Assembly (NCBI GenBank): GCA_900323505.1
Contig: OOIN01000029.1
Span: 434,001-498,000, forward strand
Reading direction: 5' to 3'
Origin: Ustilago trichophora
Taxonomy: Eukaryota > Basidiomycota > Ustilaginomycetes > Ustilaginales > Ustilaginaceae
Length of the DNA stretch: 64,000 nucleotides
The notes under the pieces are model-generated. The model was not told the DNA's origin, ran no database searches, and saw only the letters and a list, made by a program, of their open reading frames with translations. Shown here piece after piece: positions 34,995-45,977 of the stretch (the stretch's first letter is position 1; each line of letters begins with the position of its first letter). The position numbers and the translations under genes are program-made.

Positions 34995-37900
34995 ATGCTA
35001 GCCAAGAAGCGTGACCTCAAAAACTGGATACAGCAGGCGTCCACCGAGCCACAACCAGAACCATACGACTCGGACGACGACCTCGCTCCCGCAAAAATGA
35101 GCGTCTCCGGCGACGAGAGCGACAGTATCGACCCTATTGCCGACTGGCAAACGTTCTCAGAAGCTGCCCAGCTCCATCTCAATACCACCAGCACACGCCA
35201 ACGCATCCAATTCCTCCAACGAGATGCCATCAAAGCTGCTCAACTTTCCGATCTGCAACCTGTCCAAAGAGCAGAGCTTCTCACCATCCTCCTTCGCACC
35301 TATGCAAAGTACATTGACCGAGAATCTCGTCTTGCCTCGCTCAGCGTCTTCTCCAAACTTATCGCTGTAGATCAAGCAGCTGCCTCACCAGAGTCCATCG
35401 GCCCCGTCGCCAAGCATGCCCTCGCTTGGCTCAAGCGCGAAGCCGAGCGCATCTGCAAGCCTTCTCCCACTGGCTCGACCAACACTTCGCTTCCCACCGT
35501 TACAGCACTTCACGCCTATGTCTGCGCTCTCTACTCGACCCTTTGCTCTCCATTCACAGCCAGCAACAACACGTCAAAACCCCAAGCTTTGCCAACATGG
35601 GATCCACTCGTCCAGCTTCTTGCTACCACCTACGATGCCATTCTCGCCGACACAATGGGACGAGAGAGTGTCAAAAAGAACGCAATCACCCTCACCAGAC
35701 GCACTCTGCGCAATGCCCACCCTTGCATGCCTCAGCTTATTCGCACCCTCTGCGCAACCTCGACTCCAGCTGCTGCCATTCGCTCAGCAGCCCTCCTCGG
35801 CGAGGCCATCGGCTGCTGCGTCCGACTCCGTGCAGGTTCTGAACAGGTCAAGGGGGCTCCAGACGGTGTAGGTCTTGGCTACGTCAACGATGCCAAGAAA
35901 GAGATTCTCGTTTTCTACAGCACACAGATCGTCGCATCCAAGACCGTGGTCCCTCAACACTCCATCCGTGCCTTTGACGACTTTATTGCATTCCAAGTCA
36001 CAGAGGATGACCTCGCCTCCACCTTGCGTCCACAACTCGAAAAGATGCTTCTGCGCTCACCCGAAGTCGCCCTTCCAATTGCAACAAGGCTCTTTACTGC
36101 AGTCAAGGTCGACGTTGGCCCCCACGCCAAGCCCTTGCTCAACCCCGTCATCTCCGCCTCCCGATCCTCCAACGCTGTCACAAGAACAAAGGCTTCTGAC
36201 TTCTTCTCGGCCCTCTCCACTCGTATTCGCGACGATGATGCCGCAAAAGCTGCCATCGTTGATGAGCTCATCGCCATCCTCAAGGGCGGAAAGGCAGCCA
36301 CTCCAGAAGCAAGAACTTCAATCTACTTCATGCTCACTTCTGTTGCCCCCAGCGAGGCTGCAAAGAGCTCCGCTGTCGTCGAGATCATATCATCGCTGCT
36401 CGCCAAAGAAGCTCAGGAAGCATCAATGCACGCAGCCGTCTCCTGCATCGCCCACCACCTTCTGTGGCTTCTCAGTCAAGACAAGCTTCCAGCAGCATCT
36501 GTCTCCACTGCTTTGGTCAAAGAGATGCAAAACACAAAGGTGCCCATCAGGAAAGCCGTCTGCCTTGCCATCGGCGAGCTCTTCTGGTCCATGCAAAGCG
36601 AACAAAACACAACTGCTGCTACTCGCACTTTCGCCGAGTCGCTCTTGCCTGGCTTCGAGGCCAACCTCAAGAACGCCTCGACCAACCCGCTTACTGCCCC
36701 AGGTGGCCCGCTCGAAGGCTACATCGCAGCAGCTGTCCTCGAAGGTCGTCTCGCTGGCCTCGGATCCGACAAGATCGACGGTGTTGTGCGCAAGAACGCT
36801 GCGCTCGAGGGCATTCTCGTTGTCGAGCCGAAGCCATCCTTCCTCCTCGCCGAAAAGGTCTTCCGCAAGATCGCTACCCCCGAAGAGGAGATCTGGCTTT
36901 CGCGCGCCTTGCAGGCCATCATTGCTCGTCGTTCCAAGGCGCTGGCTTCTGACAAGGCTGTCCAGGTCCAGGTTGCGTTGGCCTTGATCCACGTCCTCTT
37001 CCACGCAACAGGCTCCAACTCGAAGCGTTCAGTTCTCGACTTGGTACAGCACCTCGCCCTCGTAGAGCCGATCCTCACCCACGACGTCATCACTTCCGGT
37101 ATCTCGGCCTTCTTGCAGCAGCCATCAGCGGCCGCCACCTCTTCTTCGTCGTCGGTTTCCAAGCCCAATGGATCTGCTTCCACAGCATCGGCATCTGGCT
37201 CAGCTGCTGCGGCCGCCGCTGCCGAGGCTGAAGATGCCAAGCCTTCGGCCGAGACCCGTGCACGCGATCTTCGCCGTCTCTTGTCCGCTGCTTCGACCTT
37301 CTCCGAGGAGCTCGATCCCGAGGCAAGAAAGAAGGCGCTCGTCGATACGCTCGTTCTCTCTCACCACGCCGATTTGCTCGACCGCGGCACGTCCTGCTTC
37401 ATGGATCTCACCTTCAAGGCCAAGATCCTCCCCATCGACCTCATCACCTCCAAGCAGCAGGATCTCATCTCGGTCGTGCGTACTGCCATCGACGATGCTG
37501 GTATGCGTGAGGCTGGCTTTGCTGCGCTTACTACCCTCGTACGTCTTGCGCCCGACTCTGTCATGGCCGAGCTCGACTCACAAATCGAGGCAGACACTCC
37601 CTTTGACGATCTCCAGGCACTTACTCAGGATGAGCTCGGCATGTGGCGCACCGAGCCAGGCACACTCTACATCGACGTTCTTTCCACCACCAAGGAAGAC
37701 ACCATCGACAAGAACAACAAGAACGCCAAAATGGAACAGTGGGAAGCCGAGCTGCGTGCCGACATTGCCAAGAAGAAGGCGGCACAGAACAAGACCCTCA
37801 CCAAGGAACAGAAAGCTGCAGTGGATGCGCAGTCCAAGGTCGAGGCGCAAGTACGCGCCAAGGTCGAAGAGATCCGATCCCGATACGTGCGTTCGCTACG

Positions 37901-40900
37901 CACTGTGTCCTCGATTGTCGGAGCTCGCACCGAAGAGATCCAAGGCTACATGCAGACGCTCGTCAACTTTGTTCTTCGCACGTTTGAGGTAGCGCAGGCT
38001 CGATTCTTGTTCGAAAAGGAGGCCAAGGAGGCCTTCTGGGCACTTTCGAGCTGCTGCTCGATCCGTCTTGAAGCCTACTCGATGTTTGTTGGCGTCGCGT
38101 TGCTGCGTTCGATCGACGAGGAGCTGGTTCAGGAGGACTTCCGTGCCGAGCCCATGAACGAACTCGTTCTTCGCATTCTCTACCGACTCCGCTCCTTGTC
38201 TGAGCAGTCGCCCTTGGACGCCGGCACCGTGGCCTTCATCGATCCTCTGATTGTCCGCATCGTGCGTGCTGGTGGTTTTGGTGTTGATCCCGAGGACACC
38301 GACTCGGTGTTGGAGCAGATTCAGCTTTCGCTCGACTTTATCGACTTCCACGCCTCCGTCTGCGAGGACATGCATTACCCGCGCTCGTCCTTCATCGACA
38401 GTCTGGTTACCATCGTCGCCAAGCACACCCAGCTATCTAAGGATGCTGTCTCGGCTCTGCGTGACATTGGCGAGGCGCTCAGGACCACCGCCCTGCCCAC
38501 AGAGATCCAAAAGCTGCTCTCCAACACTATGGTCGATGAAGTGTATGTCCGTAACGGTTGTCTCCAGGCCATCCAGCCTCTCGACCTTACCGATCTCGAG
38601 TTCCCCGTCGAGCTCTGGCTTGCTTGCCACGACGAAGACGAGGAGAATGCCCGCCTTGCAGAGAAGGCATGGGAGGAGAACGGTCTTGATGTTCCAGAGT
38701 CGTTCGCTGACCCACTCATCGCGCTGCTTGAGCACAAGAATGCTTACGTCCGCGACAGCTGTGCACGTGCCCTGGCCGCTGCCACCGAGCAGCACCCTGA
38801 GCAGGTCTCGTCTGTCGTCGCCAAGCTCTGTCAGCTGTACAAGGAGAGGAACAAGGTGCTCGCCCCCGAGTACGACCGCTTCGGCATGGTCATCGAGTCG
38901 ACCAAAAATCGACAGGATCCTTGGCAGACACGTGCTGCGGTGGCTGTTGCGCTCCGTCACCAGGCTCCTTACCTTCAGGGCTCGGATGTGCCGCCCTTCT
39001 TCGAGTTCATGATCGATGGTCAAGCCCTTGGAGACCGCAGCGAGGAGGTGCGCCCTAGCATGCTCGAAGCTGCCACTGCTGTCATCGACCTTCACGGCAA
39101 AGAGCACTTGTCCAAGCTGATTGCCATGTTCGAAGCCTTCTTCAGCAACCCCAGCGGATCCACAGCTGATGACGGAATCACTGAAGCCGTCGTCATTCTG
39201 CTCGGTCGCGAAGCTCGCCATCTCGATCCCAAGGACCCCCGCGTCAGTAAAGTGGTTGATCGTCTTATCGACGCTCTCAAGACTCCTTCGGAGCTTGTTC
39301 AGTCCGCCGTCGCCGACTGCTTGCCTCCGCTTGTGCGAGCCATTAGCAAAGACGTGCCTCGCCTCTTCGACTCGCTCTTCCGCGAGCTCACCGACGGTGC
39401 CAAATATGCTGGCCGACGTGGTGCTGCTTACGGTCTGGCTGGTCTCGTGATGGGCCGCGGTATCGGCAGTATCAAAGAGTTTGATGTCATGAACAAGCTT
39501 TCTGAGGCCTTCGACGATGCCAAGAACCCCACTCGCCGTCAAGGTGTCATGTTCGCGTACGAGACGCTGACGCTGACGCTCAAGAGGCTTTTCGAGCCTT
39601 ACATCATTGGCATCTTGCCGCACATGCTTGCTGGGTTCGGCGATGTCTCGAGCGACGTGCGCGAGGCGACACAGGATGCAGCCAAAGCGATCATGCAGAA
39701 TGTCTCTGGCCATTGTGTCAAGATCATCCTCCCCACCTTGCTATCGGGACTCGACGAGAAGCAGTGGAGGACCAAGAAGGGTGCTATCGAGCTGCTCGGT
39801 GCCATGGCCTACTGTGCGCCCAAGCAGCTCTCGCTCTCGCTGCCCACCGTCATCCCACGTCTCAGCGAGGTGCTCACTGACTCACACACTCAGGTCCGCA
39901 CTGCTGCCAACAAGAGCTTGAAGCAATTCGGTGAAGTCATCAACAACCCCGAGATCAAGCAACTCGTGCCTGTGCTGCTGAAGGCGCTCATCGACCCCAA
40001 CACCAAGACGGGTGCCGCGCTCAAGGGTGTGCTCGAGACGAGCTTTGTCCACTACATCGACTCTCCTTCGCTTGCGCTCGTCATCCCCATCATCGACCGT
40101 GGTCTCAAGGAGCGCAGTGCTACCATCCAGAAGGATGCTGCCCGTATTGTCGGCAACTTGGCTGGTCTTACCGACTCGAAGGACTTTGTGCCTTACCTCG
40201 GCAAGCTCATCCCCATGGTTCGCGTTGTGCTCATCTCACCTGTGCCCGAAGCGCGAGCCGTGGCTGCCAAAGCGCTTGGTACCCTTGTCGAGCGTCTTGG
40301 AGAGGTGCACTTTGTGGATCTCGTCCCCTCGCTGCTCGGTGTTCTGCGATCCGATGCCACCGGTGTCGATCGCCAGGGTGCCGCTCAGGGTCTCGCCGAA
40401 GTGCTGGCCGGTCTCGGCATGGAGCGCATGGAGAACCTCCTCCCCGAGATCATCAACAGCGCTTCTGATCCCAAGCCTTACGTCCGAGAAGGTCACATTT
40501 CGTTGCTCATCTACCTGCCTGCCACGTTTGGCCACCGATTCGCGCCCCACTTGGGCCGTATCATCCCGCCAATTCTCAGCGGTATCGCCGACGAGGCCGA
40601 GACGGTGCGCGAGGCATCGATGCGCGCTGGTCGCATGATCATCGCCAACTACTCGTCCAAGGCTGTAGATCTTCTCTTGCCTCACCTCGAGACGGGTCTC
40701 TTCGACGAAGCTTGGCGTATCCGAATGTCATCGCTCCAGCTTACTGCCGATCTGCTCTTCCGTCTCTCCGGTATCTCGGGCAAGAACGAGGTGGAGGACG
40801 AAGGAATCGACGAGGACATGGAGCAATCGGCTGCCAACAACTCGGTGCAGCGTGCGCTTGTGGAAGCCCTCGGTCAGGAGAGACGCGACCGTATCTTGGC

Positions 40901-42980
40901 CTCGATCTACATCGTGCGACAGGATCCCAACATCCCCGTCCGTCAAGCTGCTATCCACACCTGGAAGGCGTTGGTGCACAATACGCCGCGAACCGCCCGA
41001 GAGGTGCTTCCTACGATGCTCGACATCCTCATCAAGTCGCTTGCCTCCAACGGCGACGAGAACCGCGAGATGGCAGCCCGTACGCTCGGCGAGCTGGTCA
41101 AGAAGCTCGGCGAAAAGATCCTGCGCGAAACCATTCCCATCCTGCGTATGCGTGGTGCCACTTCGGAAGATCCCAAGACTCGATCGGGTGTCTGCTACGC
41201 CGTTACCGAGGTTCTGGCCAACTCGACCAAGACGCAGCTCGAGGATCACGAGGATGCCATCATTGCCGTGGTGCGTCATGCGCTTGTGGACGAGTCGCAG
41301 GCGGTCCGACATGCTGCTGCTCAGGCGTTCGATGCGACACAGACGTACATTGGTCCTCGTGCCATCGACGAGACGATTCCGACGTTGCTCGAGGCGCTCT
41401 CGGATACCAGCGGCGGTACGTCGGAGACGGCGCTTGCGGCGCTGCGCGAGGTCATGCGTGCTCGTTCCGACGTAGTCTTCCCCGTCCTGGTGCCTACGCT
41501 CATTGCACAGCCCATCACGTCGTTCAACGCTCGTGCGCTGGCAGTGCTGGTGCGCGTCGCTGGCTCGGCACTCAACCGACGGCTGTCGAGCATCCTCACC
41601 GCTCTCTCAAAGGCGCTCGACACGGAGAAGGACGAAACCATTCTTGCCGATCTACAGACCGCTGTCGAGGCGCTGCTTGGCTCGGTCTCGGATGTGGATG
41701 GCTTGCACCAGACCATGCTTCTCTTGCTCGGATGGGCTGGATCCAACACGTCGCCCCAACAGCGCGTGGCAGGATGCGGATTCTTCAAGGTCTTCTGCCA
41801 GGTCAAGAAGCCCTCTGTCGATGTTTCGGACTACCTCGTCGACTGGCTGCGCAAGCTCGTTTCGCTTCTCGACGATCCCGTGCCCTCAGTGGTCGATGCT
41901 GCATGGGAAGCTCTCGATGCCTGCCTCAAGACCGTGGGCAAGGACGAACTGGAAGGATTGGTGGTGCCCCTTCGTCGCAGTCTCGAAAATACGGGTGCAG
42001 CTGGTCGAGACCTTCCAGGTCTCTGCCGACCCAAGGGTGCCTCGCCCTTGGTACCCGTCTTCCTTGCCGGTCTCATGAACGGTACAGCCGACCAGAGGCA
42101 GAACGGTGCCTTGGGTCTCTCGGACATTGTCGAGCGCACGTCTGCTGACGCCATCAAGCCGTTCGTCACGTCGATGATCGGTCCTCTGATTCGATTGTGT
42201 GGCGACCGTCATCCGCCCCCCGTCAAGGCTGCTATCTTGACCAGTCTGGATACGATGGTGCGACGCATTCCTGCGCTCGTTCGACCCTTCTACCCGCAAT
42301 TGCAGCGTTCGTATCAGAAAGCCGTGTCGGATGCCTCGAGCGCAACCGTTCGCACCAAGGCCGGCGTGGCACTTGGCAACCTTATGGGTTTGCAGACTCG
42401 TGTCGATCCTGTCATTGTCGAACTCGTACAAGGTGCACGTGCTGGTCTCGGCGAGAGCACCTCGACCAGCGCTGCTTCCGCTGGCCTGGCCGGAGCAGCA
42501 GGAGGAACCACCGACCCAGCCGACCTTGCCGATTCGTTCGCCCTCGCCCTTGCGCACGTGCTTACCAACGCACCCGCCAAAAACGTCGGGCAACCCAGCC
42601 GAGACTCGATCCTCTCGCTCATCGATTCGACTTTCAACGCCCCCATCGCGATCAAAGATGCCTTCCGTCAAGCCATGGCCGAAGTGGTCGGATCGCTGGT
42701 CAAGCTCGACCCCAGCCTTGCCACCACTGTCTTGCAAAAGTACGTCGTGGGAGCAGCAGGAGCTGGGGATGTGGCACTACAGTCGCAAAGCGTACGTGCA
42801 TGTCTCGAGAAGGACGCCGAAGCATTGCACGGTCTCGGACTGGCAGAGGAGCTGGTAAAGGCAGTCATGTCGTGGATCTCTCAAGGTTCGGCGATTTCTA
42901 GACCGGCAAAGGAGTCGAGGGAGATGATTCGCGATTCGAATGCTTGGAAAGTTGAGGCTAAGGCTGCGGATTGGATCTAG
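34995..42980 (+). CDS. GCN1: Gcn1, HEAT-repeat activator of the Gcn2 eIF2-alpha kinase
   Basis: One exon of 2661 codons, similar in length to yeast Gcn1 (2672). The first ATG is at 34995; a second in-frame ATG at 35097, in a better context (GCAAAAATGAG), would give 2627 residues. The segment between them (YDSDDDLAPAK) looks coding, so the first is preferred. The protein is an alpha-solenoid of HEAT repeats. The eEF3-like part begins near residue 1300 (FGMVIESTKNRQDPWQTRAA) and is followed by regular repeats such as GRRGAAYGLAGLVMGRGI. The segment around residues 1965-2045 (DRILASIYIVRQDPNIPVRQAA, NTPRTAREVLP, MAARTLGELVKKLGEKIL) is the most conserved Gcn1 block and lies near the region that binds the Gcn2 RWD domain. 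Gcn1 sits on stalled or collided ribosomes and relays uncharged-tRNA stress to Gcn2. An Ala/Ser-rich linker lies near residues 710-755. Confidence 0.96.
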   Translation: MLAKKRDLKNWIQQASTEPQPEPYDSDDDLAPAKMSVSGDESDSIDPIADWQTFSEAAQLHLNTTSTRQRIQFLQRDAIKAAQLSDLQPVQRAELLTILLRTYAKYIDRESRLASLSVFSKLIAVDQAAASPESIGPVAKHALAWLKREAERICKPSPTGSTNTSLPTVTALHAYVCALYSTLCSPFTASNNTSKPQALPTWDPLVQLLATTYDAILADTMGRESVKKNAITLTRRTLRNAHPCMPQLIRTLCATSTPAAAIRSAALLGEAIGCCVRLRAGSEQVKGAPDGVGLGYVNDAKKEILVFYSTQIVASKTVVPQHSIRAFDDFIAFQVTEDDLASTLRPQLEKMLLRSPEVALPIATRLFTAVKVDVGPHAKPLLNPVISASRSSNAVTRTKASDFFSALSTRIRDDDAAKAAIVDELIAILKGGKAATPEARTSIYFMLTSVAPSEAAKSSAVVEIISSLLAKEAQEASMHAAVSCIAHHLLWLLSQDKLPAASVSTALVKEMQNTKVPIRKAVCLAIGELFWSMQSEQNTTAATRTFAESLLPGFEANLKNASTNPLTAPGGPLEGYIAAAVLEGRLAGLGSDKIDGVVRKNAALEGILVVEPKPSFLLAEKVFRKIATPEEEIWLSRALQAIIARRSKALASDKAVQVQVALALIHVLFHATGSNSKRSVLDLVQHLALVEPILTHDVITSGISAFLQQPSAAATSSSSSVSKPNGSASTASASGSAAAAAAAEAEDAKPSAETRARDLRRLLSAASTFSEELDPEARKKALVDTLVLSHHADLLDRGTSCFMDLTFKAKILPIDLITSKQQDLISVVRTAIDDAGMREAGFAALTTLVRLAPDSVMAELDSQIEADTPFDDLQALTQDELGMWRTEPGTLYIDVLSTTKEDTIDKNNKNAKMEQWEAELRADIAKKKAAQNKTLTKEQKAAVDAQSKVEAQVRAKVEEIRSRYVRSLRTVSSIVGARTEEIQGYMQTLVNFVLRTFEVAQARFLFEKEAKEAFWALSSCCSIRLEAYSMFVGVALLRSIDEELVQEDFRAEPMNELVLRILYRLRSLSEQSPLDAGTVAFIDPLIVRIVRAGGFGVDPEDTDSVLEQIQLSLDFIDFHASVCEDMHYPRSSFIDSLVTIVAKHTQLSKDAVSALRDIGEALRTTALPTEIQKLLSNTMVDEVYVRNGCLQAIQPLDLTDLEFPVELWLACHDEDEENARLAEKAWEENGLDVPESFADPLIALLEHKNAYVRDSCARALAAATEQHPEQVSSVVAKLCQLYKERNKVLAPEYDRFGMVIESTKNRQDPWQTRAAVAVALRHQAPYLQGSDVPPFFEFMIDGQALGDRSEEVRPSMLEAATAVIDLHGKEHLSKLIAMFEAFFSNPSGSTADDGITEAVVILLGREARHLDPKDPRVSKVVDRLIDALKTPSELVQSAVADCLPPLVRAISKDVPRLFDSLFRELTDGAKYAGRRGAAYGLAGLVMGRGIGSIKEFDVMNKLSEAFDDAKNPTRRQGVMFAYETLTLTLKRLFEPYIIGILPHMLAGFGDVSSDVREATQDAAKAIMQNVSGHCVKIILPTLLSGLDEKQWRTKKGAIELLGAMAYCAPKQLSLSLPTVIPRLSEVLTDSHTQVRTAANKSLKQFGEVINNPEIKQLVPVLLKALIDPNTKTGAALKGVLETSFVHYIDSPSLALVIPIIDRGLKERSATIQKDAARIVGNLAGLTDSKDFVPYLGKLIPMVRVVLISPVPEARAVAAKALGTLVERLGEVHFVDLVPSLLGVLRSDATGVDRQGAAQGLAEVLAGLGMERMENLLPEIINSASDPKPYVREGHISLLIYLPATFGHRFAPHLGRIIPPILSGIADEAETVREASMRAGRMIIANYSSKAVDLLLPHLETGLFDEAWRIRMSSLQLTADLLFRLSGISGKNEVEDEGIDEDMEQSAANNSVQRALVEALGQERRDRILASIYIVRQDPNIPVRQAAIHTWKALVHNTPRTAREVLPTMLDILIKSLASNGDENREMAARTLGELVKKLGEKILRETIPILRMRGATSEDPKTRSGVCYAVTEVLANSTKTQLEDHEDAIIAVVRHALVDESQAVRHAAAQAFDATQTYIGPRAIDETIPTLLEALSDTSGGTSETALAALREVMRARSDVVFPVLVPTLIAQPITSFNARALAVLVRVAGSALNRRLSSILTALSKALDTEKDETILADLQTAVEALLGSVSDVDGLHQTMLLLLGWAGSNTSPQQRVAGCGFFKVFCQVKKPSVDVSDYLVDWLRKLVSLLDDPVPSVVDAAWEALDACLKTVGKDELEGLVVPLRRSLENTGAAGRDLPGLCRPKGASPLVPVFLAGLMNGTADQRQNGALGLSDIVERTSADAIKPFVTSMIGPLIRLCGDRHPPPVKAAILTSLDTMVRRIPALVRPFYPQLQRSYQKAVSDASSATVRTKAGVALGNLMGLQTRVDPVIVELVQGARAGLGESTSTSAASAGLAGAAGGTTDPADLADSFALALAHVLTNAPAKNVGQPSRDSILSLIDSTFNAPIAIKDAFRQAMAEVVGSLVKLDPSLATTVLQKYVVGAAGAGDVALQSQSVRACLEKDAEALHGLGLAEELVKAVMSWISQGSAISRPAKESREMIRDSNAWKVEAKAADWI

Positions 42981-44168
42981 ATGCTCAATGCCTCGTAGCT
43001 CTCTCTTAAATGCTATGATTTCTGAAGATAAAATTTTACAGTATACAGAATGTTTTGCCCTTGTGCTTTGGAGTGTAGGTCCTGGGCTCTGACTGTGTTC
43101 GATGCGTTGATGAAAACTGTGCGAATGGTCGAAAGCTCATCGTTGTGGTAGATACTGTACAGCAAGACCACGATGATCTGACGGCGTACAAATACAGTAT
43201 ACGGCCTTGGTCGATATCGTAGTGCCAACGAATGGTTGAAGCGTGCACGAGCCTTATTCCAGGTAGCCTTTGAGCCGGACGGAAAAAGGCAAATCCCCAG
43301 GCTGGCAGCACGACGTCATCAAGCGCTTGACCTGAAAAAGGCAATTTTGAATATATCGCGTGCGCACCTCCGCATACAGTACTGTACAATGAGTAGAGTG
43401 GAGGGCGTCCAGAAAAAAAAAGTAAGAAAAAAAGAAAAAAAAAAAACAAAAAACGCGGCAGGATGCGGCGCAGTGCTTGTGAATCCGGTCTTTCGGTTTT
43501 GTGCCCATGCCGGACAGCACACTCTCTCATCACATTGGCTTCTTTCTCCGCCCTTTCTTTCACTTCTTAAAGAGTCAGAGAGAAAAAAAGAAGGCGAATC
43601 CGTAACAGAGCTTGTACAGCGAAGACAGGATGAGTGAAAGGCAGAGGTCCTGAAGGAAGGACAGGTTCAAGAGGGTAATGCGTGAGAGTGTGTGTCAGCG
43701 ATCAAGGAAGAGCAAGGCGAGGAAACAAAGACCCTTAGCCTTCCTTCTCCACCTTTTTCTTTTTCTTTTTCGGCTTTTTGACCCGCTTTCAGTCAGCGCT
43801 TCTCGCTTTGGCAAGGCAACAACAAGGGACTTTTTCGACAGCTCGGATACGGAGAAGCCGGCCAGAGAAGCATTTTCATCCTCTTAGCCTTATCGTTTAC
43901 CTTGTGTTCGACTTGCTTCTTTCCTTGCTTCTGCACCTTGATCCACCACCACTTCATCCGCCTTTGCTCAAGATTCGCTTCCACCGCATCCACCTTGGGA
44001 CGGCTGTTTCTCTTCTTTGAGTCGCATCTCTGAGACCTGTTCTACTCTGCAACGCATCCTCTGCCCGCCTGGACATCCGTCCAACTGCGACGCATTCATC
44101 ACTGCTCTGCATACCATCCACGGCCGATCAGAGAATCCAATCAGTCTCTTCGGCTCACACTTGCGATC
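42981..44168. other. Intergenic region between GCN1 and ANT1
   Basis: About 1.2 kb with no gene. TACAGTATAC-type motifs recur near 43037, 43155, 43193 and 43375; an A-rich tract lies at 43416-43450 and CT-rich leader sequence at 43740-44000. Confidence 0.55.
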
Positions 44169-45418
44169 ATGGCTCAGAGCCAACTGGTAAGTTTTTCAAC
44201 CGCATGCAAGGACCCTCCCCTACCATCCAAGGGCCGAAACTCAACCTCTGGCCTCTATCTTACCCTCTCTCACAGCCCCCCTTCGCCCAAGCCACAGCCG
44301 GAGCCCTAGGCTCGATCACAAGCAACACCCTCGTCTATCCACTCGACCTTCTCTCCACCCGCTGTCAAACCCAATCGCGCGGCCGCGATGGCAAAGCAGG
44401 CTATCAATCCATCAGCGCTGCCCTCCGCGAGATCGTTGACCAGAACGGCATCAAGGGGCTCTATCAAGGTCTAGCATCCGATACCTTGTCCAATACCTTA
44501 TCCAACTTCCTGTTCTTCTACTTCCGATCTTTTTTCATGGAAGCCGTTGTCAAGAGAAAACAGGCCAATCTTGCACCATCCAGCGGCAAAGCGAAAAGTC
44601 AGAATGGAATTGCGATCAGCGCAGCCGAGGACCTCGCCATTGGAGCGTTGGCAGGTATCGTTTCTCGATTCTTCACCACCCCCTTATCCAACGTTACCGT
44701 GCGGATGCAGACCAGCGCCAATCCAAAGCAAAAATCAAAAGATCAGAAGAAGGAGCTCAATGGATCGGATAGTGAGAGTGATGATGAAGGCGGGTATTCC
44801 GAATCAGCTGGGATCGGGGATGTTCTACGACAAATTGTGGCAGAAAAAGGTTGGTTGGGGTTGTGGTCGGGTTTTGAGACGGCGGCGCTGTTGAGTATCT
44901 CGCCGGCGCTGACGTTTTATAGTACCAATGCGGTTTCCAGGATCCTGATTCCAAAGGAGAGCAGAGCAAAACCTTCATCATGGCAAACTTTCGTCACTTC
45001 GGCGATTGGCAACAGTATTTCGACCATTATCGTTTTCCCCTTGATTCTCTGCAAGACTAGGTTGCAGTGGAGATCTCCCACGGGTAGAAAGATGTACAGG
45101 AACCTGTTGGACGTGCTAAGGAAGACGGTCAAGAGAGCTGGTGGATTGAGAGGACTGTACCAGGGATTGGACTCACAACTTATCAAAGGACTGTTTAGCT
45201 TCGGAACTACCATGGTAAGTTTTCCATTTTTTCCCAACACGGCGAAATATGGTGAAGAGACGAGAGAGTGAAGAGATTACAGTGGCTGACACTACCTTGT
45301 TTTGCTTTTGGTATGTGTATATGGTGTGTTAATTGCGCAGATGGTCAAGGCACGAATTGAGACCTTGTTCGTGATGCTCTACTTTGCGATTCGCAATCGC
45401 AAAGCGGCATTGGCCTAA
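44169..45418 (+). CDS. ANT1: Peroxisomal adenine nucleotide carrier (ANT1/PMP47 type, SLC25 family)
   Basis: Three exons: 44169-44186 (six codons), 44276-45214 and 45341-45418, encoding 344 residues (yeast Ant1 has 328). All introns are phase 0 with GTAAGT donors and CACAG or GCGCAG acceptors. It is a mitochondrial-carrier-family protein with three repeats. The signatures are PLDLLSTRCQ at 28-37, PLSNVTVRMQ at 142-151 and PLILCKTRLQ at 261-270; the second and third lack the usual acidic residue. These variants, and the N-terminal SNTLVYPLDLLSTR..GIKGLYQGL, resemble Pmp47/Ant1/SLC25A17. Such carriers exchange ATP for AMP across the peroxisomal membrane, feeding fatty-acid activation for beta-oxidation. 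An acidic Ser-rich loop (about 170-183) lies between repeats. A microexon-sized first exon makes the start easy to miss. Another peroxisomal cofactor carrier is the main alternative. Confidence 0.88.
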
Positions 45419-45977
45419 GGACTGCTCAATATCTAATTTGTACATCAGCCCGTAACGTGTAATGACTACATCTATGCTTTCTTGGGCTTCTCTGTCTCAA
45501 GATAAAATCATGATCTTCGTCATGAGCGAGCAATGACACGACGACGACGACGACTACGGCTAGAACAAAAAAAAGGTCATCAAGACTCCAATTTTTATGG
45601 TCTGCGTGTGACTGAGGAGAAAAGAAGTTGGCGCGTGAAGGATGCACAGACTGCAGCCAGCAACTTCCTATTTGAAGAACAGTGCTGTGCTGCGTGAGAA
45701 ATTTGACGCCGTCAAAATTCAATTTGTAAAGTGATGACGGAATGCTGCTGCTCGCAAACAGGCGTCCGTGCATGTGCATGGCTGACGTGCATTTAAGATT
45801 CCACTTGCTCGCTGTCGTAACTTACAACACACTGTCACACAGCAGCCCTTAGGCTAGGCGGTGCTGCTTCCTCGCCTGGTTTAACAATTGGTTGCTTCAG
45901 CAGCTACTGTAGTTGTTTTCTTCCTGCATCCATCATCTCACCCATCCCTTTCTATCGTGTTATCCAAGGGCTTAAAG
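45419..45977. other. Intergenic region upstream of the anoctamin gene
   Basis: About 560 bases containing the ANT1 3' end and the promoter and leader of the next gene. A CGA-rich run lies at 45540-45556. No gene is seen. Confidence 0.55.

Noticed and set aside
35866..42737. Several long frames in other frames and on the opposite strand of GCN1
   Set aside because: They overlap the continuous HEAT-repeat coding sequence and give compositionally biased text, so they are shadows.
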